A program made the translations under genes and the position numbers. Positions 8,206-17,077 of a stretch of 64,000 nt of DNA are shown piece after piece. Source of the DNA: Spirosoma luteum DSM 19990 (lineage in GTDB: Bacteria > Bacteroidota > Bacteroidia > Cytophagales > Spirosomataceae); contig NZ_KB893301.1 in the NCBI RefSeq assembly GCF_000374065.1, positions 899 through 64,898 of the forward strand, read 5' to 3'. Position 1 is the stretch's first letter, and each line of letters begins with the position of its first letter. The notes under the pieces are model-generated. The model made no database searches and was not told where the DNA came from. It was given only the letters and a program-made list of their open reading frames with translations.

Positions 8206-8511
8206 ATGAGCGTAAGTAGCAATTCCCGCAAAGAAAGCACTGAGTCCAATGCGGCTCAGCAGATGCATAATACGATGGGTATTCACCCCGCCCTGGGCCA
8301 GTTAAATGACCAAACCCTGGTTAATGATTTGCCATCCAATGTAGCCGACAGTAACGATACGGATGTACCAGGCGATGTGGTTGAGGCAGAAGCAGAAGCC
8401 GCCGTTGGAGACGATGAAGGGGCTGTAGCTGACACAGACGCGAGTGTCAGCGATGAGAGCGTACCGGCAACCCGTGCCAACGAACCCGTTCGTACGCTGG
8501 GCAATGCCTGA
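8206..8511 (+). CDS. small acidic hypothetical protein (101 aa)
   Basis: This 101-residue protein resembles its upstream neighbour in composition, with many Asp, Glu, Ala, Ser and Asn. It has a middle part NDLPSNVADSNDTDVPGD, an acidic Ala/Glu tract (EAEAEAAVGDDEGAV) and a short neutral end (EPVRTLGNA). There is no signal peptide or membrane helix. The pair could be paralogues or two parts of one functional unit. Upstream spacing and the shared terminator support co-expression. Function unknown. Confidence 0.55.
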   Translation: MSVSSNSRKESTESNAAQQMHNTMGIHPALGQLNDQTLVNDLPSNVADSNDTDVPGDVVEAEAEAAVGDDEGAVADTDASVSDESVPATRANEPVRTLGNA

Positions 8512-8534
8512 GTTTTAGCGAAATATCTACGCTG

Positions 8535-8592
8535 AGAGGCTGTCCGGATTTTGTGGAGGTGCTGACACACCTGCAAAATCCGGACAGCCTCT
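8535..8592 (+). terminator. strong intrinsic terminator after the acidic genes
   Basis: A perfect 19-bp stem (8535-8553 with 8574-8592) encloses a 20-nt loop that can itself form AGGTG/CACCT, and it is followed by TTTTATT. It starts 24 nt after the stop of the 101-aa gene. Confidence 0.88.
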
Positions 8593-8722
8593 TTTTATTG
8601 GTTTATCAGCCGGTTCAGAGCGTAGCAAATGAGGAGGTTCAGTAATTTTCTGCCCGTTATTGGCTGAAAAAAGAAAGGATCAGTACGCGTAACCGGAGCA
8701 TAACGCAGAAAAAAGTAGCCCA

Positions 8723-9727
8723 CTATTGGCGGGTCGTTGCCGGGCCGAACAACTGGTCAACGGCGGGTGCGGGCAGGAGTGTTCCGGCCAGCACCTGTTC
8801 ATCAAGAGTCGCCAACTGGTTGTATATACCTGGCTGGGCGTAAAACTGGCTTTCGAGTCGCTGCTGCACCAATGCCCTGAACCAGGTCAACTGCTGCTGC
8901 TGCCGCCGGTAATTTCGGTAGCCGTTCTGGGTCGTTAGCTGCTGATGTTCCTCAATGAGTTGCCAGACCTCCATTATGCCAATGGGTTGCCCGTTGGTAC
9001 CGGGCAGTGCCGAACACGTCAGCACGGGCGTAAACCAGCCCGTTCCGGCAGGTGGAAACAGGTGGAGTGCATTCTGGTACTCCATCCGGGCGCGGTTGGC
9101 AGTAGCCAGATTATCGCCATCGGCTTTGGTAATAACCAGCGCGTCGGCCAGCTCCATAATGCCCCGTTTCATCCCCTGCAATTCATCCCCGGCACCGGCC
9201 AGCATCAGTAGCAGAAAGAAATCGACCATGCCATGCACCACCGTCTCCGACTGCCCGACACCCACCGTTTCTACCAGAATAATGTCGAATCCGGCGGCTT
9301 CGCAGAGGAGAATCGACTCGCGGGTACGCTGCGCCACCCCCCCCAGCGAATCGCCCGCGGGCGAGGGACGAATGTAGGCGTCAGGATTCATGGAGAGCGT
9401 GTCCATCCTGGTTTTGTCGCCCAGCAAGCTGCCCCCCGACCGCTGGCTGGTCGGGTCAATGGTCAGCACCGCCAGCCGGTGGCCCCGTTGCGTCAGGTAC
9501 GTGCCGAACGCTTCGATGAACGTACTTTTTCCCACCCCCGGCACGCCGGTAATACCGATTCGGACGGATTGCCCCGTTTTGGGTAAGACCGCGTTCAGCA
9601 CCTGCCTGGCAATCGCCTGATCGTCGGCCCGGCGACTTTCCACCAGCGTAATGGCCTGACTGAGCAGCAGTCGGTCGCCGGTAAGGATACCGTTGGCGTA
9701 GGCGTGGGCAGGGAGACGTGGGCGCAT
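8723..9727 (-). CDS. meaB: methylmalonyl-CoA mutase-associated GTPase MeaB
   Basis: MeaB is a G3E GTPase that loads and protects adenosylcobalamin in methylmalonyl-CoA mutase. The protein has the P-loop GVPGVGKST, the following LAVLTIDPTSQRSGGSLLGDKTRM switch region (read in two parts), the ETVGVGQSE motif and the base-recognition motif ITKADGDN. The start at 9727 (MRPRLPAHAYANG) is preferred; a further in-frame Met 42 nt upstream would add an unrelated hydrophobic leader. The mutase genes are not adjacent. Together with ethanolamine ammonia-lyase at 38-40 kb it shows that the organism depends on cobalamin. Confidence 0.93.
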   Translation of the reverse strand: MRPRLPAHAYANGILTGDRLLLSQAITLVESRRADDQAIARQVLNAVLPKTGQSVRIGITGVPGVGKSTFIEAFGTYLTQRGHRLAVLTIDPTSQRSGGSLLGDKTRMDTLSMNPDAYIRPSPAGDSLGGVAQRTRESILLCEAAGFDIILVETVGVGQSETVVHGMVDFFLLLMLAGAGDELQGMKRGIMELADALVITKADGDNLATANRARMEYQNALHLFPPAGTGWFTPVLTCSALPGTNGQPIGIMEVWQLIEEHQQLTTQNGYRNYRRQQQQLTWFRALVQQRLESQFYAQPGIYNQLATLDEQVLAGTLLPAPAVDQLFGPATTRQ

Positions 9728-10053
9728 TCCGTATAAAATTGGGTCAGGTAGCAGGAGACAAAGTAACATCGGCAGCCTGATGGTTTGTATTCTGGCTGCT
9801 AAACTAATTTTTTAACGATAGCCGTACAACCTCCCCGTTTATCATACTGGGTAATAGCCAGACAAAACTGGCAATCAGGCTCACTCACAGATGAAGTTCG
9901 CCTGCTTCACCTATTGGTTATTCAGGCAGGAAAACCACGGGTGGGGCGATGGGCAAAAATCAGTAAAATTACGCATATGAAAAGAGGGGAAATGCGCTGT
10001 TTCAGTTGATTAGCAGGTATTTACTTTGCATAAATAATTAGCTTCTAAGCCTT
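9728..10053. other. divergent intergenic region
   Basis: About 326 bp between meaB (minus) and a lipoprotein gene (plus). No open frame of interest is seen. A -7-like word TACTTTGC near 10023-10030 is close to TAnnTTTG, lacks one spacer base, and could serve the lipoprotein gene. Confidence 0.35.
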
Positions 10054-10803
10054 ATGAAACGTATTATGTATGGGCTGATGCTATCGGGTATCAGCTTGCT
10101 ACCTGCCTGCCGGTCAACAGCCTTGTTGACGGCCACCTTCGAAGCCGATGCCCTTGGCGCTTTGCCCAGTAAAGTGCTACCCGGTCCGCCCACGGGCGAT
10201 TCAGTATCGTACAATGCCGCAATCCATCCCCGGCTTCGGGTACAGCCATCTACGGTTTCGCCCGGTCAAAAAGCCCTGGTGCTCTCACAGGCGACGCTGG
10301 GTAGCGATGCCACAGCGCATAACCAATGGCTTTTATTTAAGGGTATTCGATCTGATTACACCCAAACTAACTGGTATTACTGGACGGCTACCCTGGGGTC
10401 AGTAGGCGGGAATATGGTGATCGATGTCAACGGAATTCAGTCGCTCTGGGTGACCCGACTTAAAATCAATACGGCAGGCCGGATTTCTCTGGTGCAGGAT
10501 CCAGGAAGTGTGAACGGGGATTTAGCGCTGGGCACGCTGAATCGACAAAGGCCCCACAGTGTCATTATTACCCTAAATGCCCTGGCCCGTACCTTCAATC
10601 TGCTGATTTTGGGTACGAATGAGGGAACAGGACGGGTTGAACGATTAAATATACCGGTTTTGGCGGGCACTGACCTGGATCGGGACTTCGATTTTCAGCG
10701 GCATTCTATTGCCTTCGAGTACGCTGTAGATGACAGCTCACCTAACCCTGCGGCAACGTACGGGATTGAAAGTGTAAATATTAACCGTCGGCAACCGGAC
10801 TAA
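10054..10803 (+). CDS. hypothetical lipoprotein (249 aa)
   Basis: The product has a lipoprotein signal peptide with lipobox LLPAC at residues ~15-19, so it is exported and lipid-anchored. The rest is beta-rich with repeated aromatic/hydrophobic strands (WLLFKGIRSDYTQTNWYYWTATLGS, read as two parts) and resembles a concanavalin-like sandwich of the sort found in carbohydrate-binding or surface proteins. I do not recognise a named family. It is transcribed alone, upstream of a decarboxylase in the same direction but 109 bp away. Confidence 0.6.
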   Translation: MKRIMYGLMLSGISLLPACRSTALLTATFEADALGALPSKVLPGPPTGDSVSYNAAIHPRLRVQPSTVSPGQKALVLSQATLGSDATAHNQWLLFKGIRSDYTQTNWYYWTATLGSVGGNMVIDVNGIQSLWVTRLKINTAGRISLVQDPGSVNGDLALGTLNRQRPHSVIITLNALARTFNLLILGTNEGTGRVERLNIPVLAGTDLDRDFDFQRHSIAFEYAVDDSSPNPAATYGIESVNINRRQPD

Positions 10804-10912
10804 CGGGCAGGGCTAATCGAATTCCGTTTTGCAGGCATAAAACCGACTATTGTCCGGAGTTTTGACCTATTTTGCCTGGCTAAACGGAATTTTTACCTAC
10901 TGCTCAACACGT

Positions 10913-12379
10913 ATGAACCCGCTCTTGACGGAAGCCTATTCGGCTGATGCCTTTCGCCAGCAGGGCCACGCCCTGATTGATCTACTGGCCGACCATCTGG
11001 CTACTGCCCAAACGGGTACCGGGTCGGTACTGAACTACCAGTTGCCGGACCAGCAACTGGCCTACTGGCAGGCTGATTTTGCCCAGCCGACCAGTGCCGA
11101 TCCGATTCCTTTGCTGGCTACCATACTACAGCGGTCCATTCACCTGCATCATCCGCAGTGCATGGGCCACCAGGTTAGTCCGCCCTTGCCTCTGGCGGCA
11201 CTAACCGGCCTGATGACAGGTATGCTCAACCAGGGAATGGCCGTTTACGAGATGGGCATGACCGCCAACGCACTGGAGCGTATCGTGACCCAGTGGCTAG
11301 CCCAGCAACTGGCCCTGGGCGATACCGCGGGCGGACTGCTCACCTCCGGCGGAACGCTGGCCAACCTGACGGCCCTGCTCACCGCCCGCGCCGTTCTGGC
11401 TCGGGCCGACGTCTGGGAAGAGGGCACGACCAGTCAGCTGGCTATTATGGTATCTGAAGAAGCGCATTACTGCGTGGACCGGGCGGCCCGGATCATGGGG
11501 CTGGGCACGGAGGGTATCATCAAGATTCCGACCAATGACCGTTTCCAGATGCGGACCGGTTTGTTGGAAACGCATTACGAATGGGCCAGGAAAAAAGGCC
11601 TGGTTGTTTTTGCCGTTGTGGGCAGTTGCTGCTCAACATCGACGGGTTCTTACGATGACCTGACCGCCATTGCCGACTTTTGCGAAAAACACACGCTCTG
11701 GTTCCACGCCGATGGTGCCCACGGTGCCGTAGCGGCTCTGTCTGACACCTACCGGCATCTGGTCCGGGGTATCGAGCGGGCCGATTCGGTGGTGGTCGAC
11801 TTTCATAAAATGATGCTGACACCGGCACTAGTGACGGCGGTGCTCTATCGGCGCGACGTTGATTCGTACCGGACCTTCCAGCAGAAAGCGCAGTACTTAT
11901 GGGCCGATGCCGAAGCAAAAGACTGGTTCAACTCCGGCAAACGGGCGTTCGAGTGTACTAAACTCATGATGAGTGCGAACGTGTATACTCTCCTGCGTAC
12001 GTACGGCCTCCAGCTTTTCACGGCCAACGTCGAAACGTTGTATGGGCTAGCCGAAAATCTGGTAGCACAGCTACGTGGCCGCCCGGATTTCTGCTTAGCT
12101 GTTGAACCGGAGGCTAATATCGTTTGCTTCCGGTATGTAGGAACGGAAGTGGATGAGCAGCAACTGGATAGGTTAAACGCACAGATAAGAGCACGACTGG
12201 TGGCAGACGGATCGTTTTACATTGTGCAGACTACCATACGGGGACGGGTGTACCTGCGGGTTTCACTCATGAATCCACTCACCACCCCGGAACACCTTAC
12301 CCGCCTGCTGGATGAACTGGTGCGTTGTGCCAGGGCCGAACGAACCGGACTGGTTACCGCAGATCATCCGGCGTCGTAA
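10913..12379 (+). CDS. PLP-dependent group II decarboxylase
   Basis: The 488-residue cytoplasmic enzyme belongs to the pyridoxal-phosphate group II decarboxylases (aromatic amino acid, glutamate, diaminobutyrate type). Seen are HHPQCMGHQVSPPLPLAAL in the substrate region, LTSGGTLANLTALL for phosphate binding, HADGAHGA with the Asp that pairs with the PLP ring nitrogen, and VDFHKMM with the Schiff-base lysine. The start at 10913 fits the family better than a longer frame from 10850. The substrate is undecided; L-2,4-diaminobutyrate or an aromatic amino acid are candidates. Its 3' end overlaps ispD by 26 bp tail-to-tail. Confidence 0.85.
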   Translation: MNPLLTEAYSADAFRQQGHALIDLLADHLATAQTGTGSVLNYQLPDQQLAYWQADFAQPTSADPIPLLATILQRSIHLHHPQCMGHQVSPPLPLAALTGLMTGMLNQGMAVYEMGMTANALERIVTQWLAQQLALGDTAGGLLTSGGTLANLTALLTARAVLARADVWEEGTTSQLAIMVSEEAHYCVDRAARIMGLGTEGIIKIPTNDRFQMRTGLLETHYEWARKKGLVVFAVVGSCCSTSTGSYDDLTAIADFCEKHTLWFHADGAHGAVAALSDTYRHLVRGIERADSVVVDFHKMMLTPALVTAVLYRRDVDSYRTFQQKAQYLWADAEAKDWFNSGKRAFECTKLMMSANVYTLLRTYGLQLFTANVETLYGLAENLVAQLRGRPDFCLAVEPEANIVCFRYVGTEVDEQQLDRLNAQIRARLVADGSFYIVQTTIRGRVYLRVSLMNPLTTPEHLTRLLDELVRCARAERTGLVTADHPAS

Positions 12380-13031
12380 TCTTGATGTTCTCGTAGTCAC
12401 CCTCGATGAGTGTAATCGGGAAACCGGCGTACTCCATCACACTGGCACAATCGGTAAAAAATGGCTGCTCCTCTACCTGAAAAGCCTGGCGGAAGTCGTT
12501 GAGCGCAAACGTTTGGGGGGTTTGTACCAGACGGTACTGACTACGGTCCACCGCCTGACTGACACCATTAGGGCCAATAACCCGCACCGAATCCTTCACC
12601 GGTACGCAGGTTACGGCTGATCCCGTCCGGGCGGCCACGTCAAAACCAGTCCGTATAATGGCTGGCGTTACGAAAGGCCGCACACCATCGTGTACAGCTA
12701 CGATACTGGCGGCAGCCTGAATAGCCTGTAAGCCATTACGCACCGACTGGAAGCGCGTAGCACCCCCATCGACAAGCTGAATGGGTGGATGGAACGCGTG
12801 CTGTTCACAAAGAACAGACCAGGTGAACTGTTCGGCAGCAGGAAGGACCAGAATAAGTTGCTGAGCGGGCAAAACAGCCAGAAACTGTTCGATGGTATGC
12901 TGAAGAATGGGTTTATCCTTAAGCAGCAGAAATTGCTTCGGTACGCTGGATTGCATCCGGCTGCCGCTTCCCCCCGCCACAATGATGGCAAATAGTTGGT
13001 CCGTCGGTCCGTCGGCTAGTGAATCAGTCAT
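12354..13031 (-). CDS. ispD: 2-C-methyl-D-erythritol 4-phosphate cytidylyltransferase IspD
   Basis: IspD makes CDP-methylerythritol in the non-mevalonate isoprenoid pathway. The product has the nucleotide-binding start AIIVAGGSGSRM with PKQF (Lys of the active site), LVDGGATRFQSVRNGL, VAVHDGVRPFV and the end GDYENIKITTPDDL. The start at 13031 gives 225 residues; an upstream in-frame Met at 13073 adds an unlikely leader. Its last 26 bp overlap the decarboxylase gene on the other strand. Downstream of queA (67 bp), it may be expressed from the queA promoter. Confidence 0.94.
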   Translation of the reverse strand: MTDSLADGPTDQLFAIIVAGGSGSRMQSSVPKQFLLLKDKPILQHTIEQFLAVLPAQQLILVLPAAEQFTWSVLCEQHAFHPPIQLVDGGATRFQSVRNGLQAIQAAASIVAVHDGVRPFVTPAIIRTGFDVAARTGSAVTCVPVKDSVRVIGPNGVSQAVDRSQYRLVQTPQTFALNDFRQAFQVEEQPFFTDCASVMEYAGFPITLIEGDYENIKITTPDDLR

Positions 13032-13098
13032 AAAAAAAGAGGAGCTGTAAAGCCCCTCAAAAGTACTAATCAACGAACAGACCGACCAACTGACTGCT

Positions 13099-14142
13099 TT
13101 AAATAATCAGCATGGCGTCGCCGTAGCTGAAGAACCGGTATTTTTCTTTAATGGCAACCTGATAGGCTTCCTTAATGAGTTCATGACCACCAAAAGCGGA
13201 GGTCATCATAATCAGAATCGACTCAGGCAGGTGCAAGCTCGTGAGGAGCGAATTGGCAATTTTAAATTCGTAAGGCGGGAAAATAAACCGGTCTGTCCAG
13301 CCGTCAATTGGCTTCAGGCGGCTGTTAGCAGACACCGACGACTCGATGGCTTTTAGTGAGGTGGTACCAATGGCACACACCCGCCTACCGGCGTCGAGTG
13401 CTTTATTGACGGTTTGGGCCGATTCCGGCAAAATCTGGAAGTTCTCGGAATCTGTTTTATGCTTGGTGAGGTCTTCTACATCCACCTGGCGGAACGTACC
13501 TAAGCCGACGTGCAGCGTAATAGGAGCAAAATGAACGCCTTTAATCTCCATCCGCTTCATCATGGCTTTGGTGAAGTGCAACCCGGCCGTAGGGGCGGCT
13601 ACCGCTCCAACGTGCTGGGCAAAAACGGTCTGATAATCATCCCGGTCGGCTTCTTCGGCTTCGCGGTTCATGGCGCGGGGAATGGGGGTTTCGCCCAGTT
13701 CATCCACTGCTTTCATAAACTCGTCATGGTTACCGTCAAACAGGAATCGGATGGTCCGGCCCCGCGATGTGGTGTTGTCGATAACCTCGGCTACCAGATC
13801 ACTATCCCCAAAATAAAGCTTGTTACCAACCCGGATTTTACGGGCGGGGTCAACCAGAACATCCCACAGTTTCATCTCGCGATTCAGCTCGCGCAGGAGA
13901 AATACTTCAATCTTGGCCCCTGTCTTTTCTTTATTACCGTACAGGCGTGCCGGAAAAACCTTGGTATTATTAATGATCATTACATCGCCATCGTCGAAGT
14001 AACTCAGGATATCCGAAAACTTCTTGTGTTCAATCGTTTTGGCTTTACGGTCAACAACCATCAGCCGTGATTCACCCCGTTCAACCGGGTATTTAGCAAT
14101 TAGGCTTTCGGGCAAATCAAATTTAAACTCGGATAACTTCAT
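13099..14142 (-). CDS. queA: S-adenosylmethionine:tRNA ribosyltransferase-isomerase QueA
   Basis: QueA transfers the ribosyl part of SAM to preQ1 in tRNA, forming epoxyqueuosine. The 347-residue product starts at [19 protein letters not shown], the canonical N-terminus, and shows DRSRL-type [27 protein letters not shown] and [10 protein letters not shown] longer frame from 14241 would run through the promoter, so the 14142 start is chosen. A well-formed promoter lies at 14188-14220. No queC/D/E/F genes are adjacent. Confidence 0.96.
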   Translation of the reverse strand: MKLSEFKFDLPESLIAKYPVERGESRLMVVDRKAKTIEHKKFSDILSYFDDGDVMIINNTKVFPARLYGNKEKTGAKIEVFLLRELNREMKLWDVLVDPARKIRVGNKLYFGDSDLVAEVIDNTTSRGRTIRFLFDGNHDEFMKAVDELGETPIPRAMNREAEEADRDDYQTVFAQHVGAVAAPTAGLHFTKAMMKRMEIKGVHFAPITLHVGLGTFRQVDVEDLTKHKTDSENFQILPESAQTVNKALDAGRRVCAIGTTSLKAIESSVSANSRLKPIDGWTDRFIFPPYEFKIANSLLTSLHLPESILIMMTSAFGGHELIKEAYQVAIKEKYRFFSYGDAMLII

Positions 14143-14187
14143 GATATAGTAGCACAGAAAAAAAACGCTGCGTTTTTTGTAAAGGGC

Positions 14188-14220
14188 GCAAAGATAACAA
14201 AAAACCCGGAATTTGTCAAA
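14188..14220 (-). promoter_or_regulatory. Bacteroidota housekeeping promoter of queA
   Basis: On the minus strand TTTG (14217-14220) is followed 20 nt later by TATCTTTGC (14188-14196), an exact fit to TTTG-N19-21-TAnnTTTG. The -33 element lies in the loop of the terminator of the preceding gene, so the two signals are interleaved. The -7 element is 46 bp from the queA start. Confidence 0.7.
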
Positions 14221-14234
14221 TTTTCCGGGTTTTT
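14200..14234 (-). terminator. intrinsic terminator after the 116-aa gene
   Basis: A perfect 12-bp stem (14200-14211 with 14223-14234) with an 11-nt loop lies 36 nt after the 116-aa gene. On the minus strand the CCCGGAA stem is followed by a T-run. Confidence 0.8.
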
Positions 14235-14269
14235 CTTGCAAATATCAGCGAAAAGACTATTACAGCACA

Positions 14270-14620
14270 TTACTGGCTATTCAGTGGCTGAACGGCTCCA
14301 TCGGTGTTAACATTCTTGCGGTCACTCACATCCAGTTTAGCCATCAGTTCGGGCGATACTTCATTGGCGTACGTACCCTGAGCCGCTACAAAAACCCCTT
14401 TCATACCATTGGAGGCCGTAATGGCATACAGTGTCATCTCATCGCCCGGATCAGATTCTCCCTCGAAACGGTAGAACTTATCGACCGTAAACTCATCACT
14501 TTTCAACTTGGTATCGGTACTTTGTTCTTCCAGATAGTCTTTCTTAGGGCCGAACTCGTGGGTATATCCCTTCTCGCGGAGTTCTTCCATTACTTTAGTC
14601 AGGGGGGTCATGTGTTCCAT
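14270..14620 (-). CDS. conserved hypothetical protein (116 aa)
   Basis: A soluble 116-residue protein without signal peptide. It starts with a helix (PLTKVMEELREKGYTHEFG), then a charged segment with YLEEQSTDTKLKSDEFTVDK (20-residue excerpt) and a beta part with FYRFEGESDPGDEMTLYAI and KGVFVAAQGTYAN. I recall similar short proteins across Bacteroidota but know no function. It is flanked by strong terminators on both sides and so is a single-gene transcript. Confidence 0.65.
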   Translation of the reverse strand: MEHMTPLTKVMEELREKGYTHEFGPKKDYLEEQSTDTKLKSDEFTVDKFYRFEGESDPGDEMTLYAITASNGMKGVFVAAQGTYANEVSPELMAKLDVSDRKNVNTDGAVQPLNSQ

Positions 14621-14792
14621 CGTCTCTATTGATAAGGTCAGAATAATGTAATAGGAACTACCGCTATCCGAAATAGTTTGTTAGTCCGAACCGATAAGGA
14701 AGCTGCCTTACCACTGTTTACGTAAAACGGGGTAGCGATTTAGCCGGTATTGCCGTGAAAAACCGGAGCGAATAAACTACTTTGTTTTCTAC

Positions 14793-14840
14793 AACGGATT
14801 CGGCCCGTTCGTCAATTTTGACGAACGGGCCGAATCCGTT
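14793..14840 (-). terminator. very strong hairpin after the HIT gene
   Basis: A perfect 23-bp inverted repeat (14793-14815 with 14818-14840) with a 2-nt centre lies 25 nt after the HIT gene stop. Only a weak T-run follows. It may terminate in both directions. Confidence 0.8.
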
Positions 14841-14864
14841 ACAATCTTTCTCGGAAAATATACC

Positions 14865-15254
14865 CTACAAAAACGCTCGGATTTTCTCTGCCGTTTGCGC
14901 CAGTTCTTCGGGCGTTGGCTTCAGCTTATGGCTGAAATCCATGTCAGCCATTGAGTTGAGCGGTATCAGGTGGATGTGCACGTGGGGCACTTCCAAGCCT
15001 ACTACCGCCACGCCGATGCGCTGACACGGAATGGCCTTCTCGATGGCGGGGGCTACCTTTTTGGCAAACGTCATTAGGCCCAGGTACAGGTCATCGTCCA
15101 GGTCGAAGAGGTAGTCGACTTCTTTTTTCGGAATCACCAGCGTATGGCCTACGGCTGTGGGCATCACGTCCAGAAACGCCAGATAGTCGTCAGTTTCGGC
15201 AATCTTATGGGCGGGTATTTCACCGGCCACAATGCGGGAGAAGATGGAAGGCAT
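14865..15254 (-). CDS. HIT-family nucleotide-binding protein
   Basis: The 129-residue protein is a histidine-triad hydrolase of the Hint branch. It has the opening IFSRIVAGEIPAHKIAETD and the triad region HVHIHLIPL (H-phi-H-phi-H), whose central His is the nucleophile on adenosine phosphoramidates. Length is typical. It is followed upstream by greA, both on the minus strand, but a 20-bp AT-rich inverted repeat lies between them, so they may be separate transcripts. Confidence 0.93.
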   Translation of the reverse strand: MPSIFSRIVAGEIPAHKIAETDDYLAFLDVMPTAVGHTLVIPKKEVDYLFDLDDDLYLGLMTFAKKVAPAIEKAIPCQRIGVAVVGLEVPHVHIHLIPLNSMADMDFSHKLKPTPEELAQTAEKIRAFL

Positions 15255-15260
15255 AAAGAG

Positions 15261-15334
15261 AATGATAAATTATGAATGATAAATGCGAATTAGATGGTCC
15301 TGCACACAGTAGTCATCATTCATAATTTATCATT
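15261..15334. repeat. AT-rich hairpin made of 7-nt words
   Basis: A perfect 20-bp inverted repeat (15261-15280 with 15315-15334, 34-nt loop) between greA and the HIT gene. Each arm is a string of words such as AATGATA AATTATG AATGATA. The architecture resembles the GAGYGAAA and GGTTTAC hairpins elsewhere in the window. Confidence 0.8.
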
Positions 15335-15343
15335 CATAATTGG

Positions 15344-15817
15344 TTACCGGCTTATTTCTAGTACGTCGAATTCCAGCACCCCGGCGGGCACTTTAATTTC
15401 GGCGGTGTCGCCCACGTGTTTTCCCAACAGCCCTTTGCCAATGGGTGAATTCACCGAGATACGACCCGTTTTCAGGTCGGCTTCTTCTTCCGAAACCAGC
15501 ATGTAGGTCATTTGAGTCCCGTTTTTCCTGTTCTTGATCGTTACTTTCGACAGCACCGATACCTGTGAGGCATCAATCGTCGACTCGTCCAGAATTCGGG
15601 CTGTAGACAGGACTTCCTCCAGCTTCGATATTTTCAGTTCATGGAGTCCCTGCGCATCTTTAGCCGCATCGTATTCGGCATTCTCGCTCAAGTCGCCTTT
15701 GTCGCGGGCTTCGGCAATCTGGTGGGCAATGGCCGTCCGGCCTTTCGTTTTCAACTCGTTCAGTTCTGCTTTGAGCCGGTTGAGTCCTTCTTCGGTGTAA
15801 TAAGAAATCTTTCCCAT
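15344..15817 (-). CDS. greA: transcription elongation factor GreA
   Basis: GreA rescues backtracked RNA polymerase by stimulating transcript cleavage. The 157-residue product shows the N-terminal coiled coil with the family start YYTEEGLNRLKAELNELKT, the acidic tip motif EARDKGDLSENAEYDAAKD (the D and E that coordinate Mg in the polymerase channel), then the FKBP-like C-terminal domain ending SPIGKGLLGKHVGD. Length is normal. It reads toward the HIT gene across a hairpin repeat. Confidence 0.96.
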   Translation of the reverse strand: MGKISYYTEEGLNRLKAELNELKTKGRTAIAHQIAEARDKGDLSENAEYDAAKDAQGLHELKISKLEEVLSTARILDESTIDASQVSVLSKVTIKNRKNGTQMTYMLVSEEEADLKTGRISVNSPIGKGLLGKHVGDTAEIKVPAGVLEFDVLEISR

Positions 15818-16132
15818 AATCGTATGCTTACTCGTTATTCTAAATTCGTACTGTTGTTGGTGTATGGCTAAAAAACAAAAAAACGGTACACCGACCGTTC
15901 TGCAACCAAATTGGTTTTCTTTGCAGATGCGTCAGGGATACCATCGGCTTCCCGAAACGAGCGGTTTTGGTGTACAGAAAAATGATTGTTGCATCAGGAC
16001 ACTAATTACTGGTAAACAATTGCAGGATGTGCTGCCTGTGTCAGCAGTGCATCGTCGACACAAAAATAGACATACTTCCCGGCTATATCAATACAAAGCC
16101 GACGGGCCGGGTAAAAACTGATTAAACGATCC
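15818..16132. other. divergent intergenic region greA / fmt
   Basis: 315 bp with no convincing gene. An 85-codon frame (15864-16121) has no family pattern and I treat it as chance. The region must hold the promoters of greA and fmt. A TTTTCTTTGC word near 15915 weakly resembles a -7 element but is far from fmt. Confidence 0.4.
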
Positions 16133-17071
16133 ATGACAAATTCCCTTCGCATCATATTCATGGGTACGCCCGATTTCGCCGTTGCCAGTCTGCACCGGCT
16201 GCTGGGCGCGGGCTGCCAGGTTGTGGCCGTAGTCACCGCCCCTGACCGGCCGTCTGGCCGGGGATTACACCTCACCCCATCACCGGTAAAAAAAGCCGCT
16301 GAAGCCGCTAATCTACCCGTTTTGCAACCCGAAAAGCTTCGGGATCCGGCATTCCTGGACCAGCTGGCCAGTTTTCAGGCCGACCTTCAGGTAGTAGTAG
16401 CCTTTCGGATGCTGCCCGAAGTGGTCTGGGCCATGCCCACCATTGGTACGTTCAATCTGCACGGGTCGTTACTGCCGCAGTATCGGGGAGCCGCGCCCAT
16501 CAACTGGGCCATTATCAATGGGGAAACTGAAACGGGGGTTACCACTTTCTTTATCGAAAAAGAGATTGATACGGGTCAGATGATTTTTCAGGATACCGAA
16601 CCCATTTACCCCGATGACACCGCCGGAACGCTGCACGACCGCCTGATGGAACGCGGGGCTAATCTGGTGGTCAAAACGGTGCAGGCTATTGAAGCGGGCG
16701 ATTACCCACGCACGCCCCAGCCCACCCCTGAGGCCATGAAGCCCGCGCCTAAACTCAATCGGGAAACCACCGAAATCAACTGGAATCAGCCTGCCCTTAC
16801 CATCCGCAATTTCGTTCGGGGCCTGTCGCCTTACCCAACCGCCTGGACGCTGATGAACGGAAAAGTGTTCAAAATTTATGAGGTGTCCATCGCCAATTTC
16901 TCCCCCTTTGCCGCCGAACCCGGCTGGTTGGCCGTTGCCGATACGCATACGGACAATAAAAAGACGATTCTTGTCCGGGCTGCCGATGGCTGGCTGCAGA
17001 TTGATTCCCTACAGGCCGAGGGCAAACGACGCATGAGCACTGAGGAGTTTTTGCGGGGGAATACCCTTTAG
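16133..17071 (+). CDS. fmt: methionyl-tRNA formyltransferase
   Basis: Fmt formylates initiator Met-tRNA with 10-formyl-tetrahydrofolate. The 312-residue product has RIIFMGTPDFAVASL at the start, the folate and catalytic loop FNLHGSLLPQYRGAAPINW with the Asn and His of the active site, the conserved TGQMIFQ region, and a C-terminal tRNA-binding domain (VRGLSPYPTAWT). Length is typical. The next gene starts 6 bp downstream and may be translationally coupled, without an obvious functional link. Confidence 0.96.
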   Translation: MTNSLRIIFMGTPDFAVASLHRLLGAGCQVVAVVTAPDRPSGRGLHLTPSPVKKAAEAANLPVLQPEKLRDPAFLDQLASFQADLQVVVAFRMLPEVVWAMPTIGTFNLHGSLLPQYRGAAPINWAIINGETETGVTTFFIEKEIDTGQMIFQDTEPIYPDDTAGTLHDRLMERGANLVVKTVQAIEAGDYPRTPQPTPEAMKPAPKLNRETTEINWNQPALTIRNFVRGLSPYPTAWTLMNGKVFKIYEVSIANFSPFAAEPGWLAVADTHTDNKKTILVRAADGWLQIDSLQAEGKRRMSTEEFLRGNTL

Positions 17072-17077
17072 GTAGGT

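Noticed and set aside
15864-16121. 85-codon frame upstream of fmt
   Set aside because: Basic, low-similarity sequence inside a region that must hold two promoters; no sign of selection.
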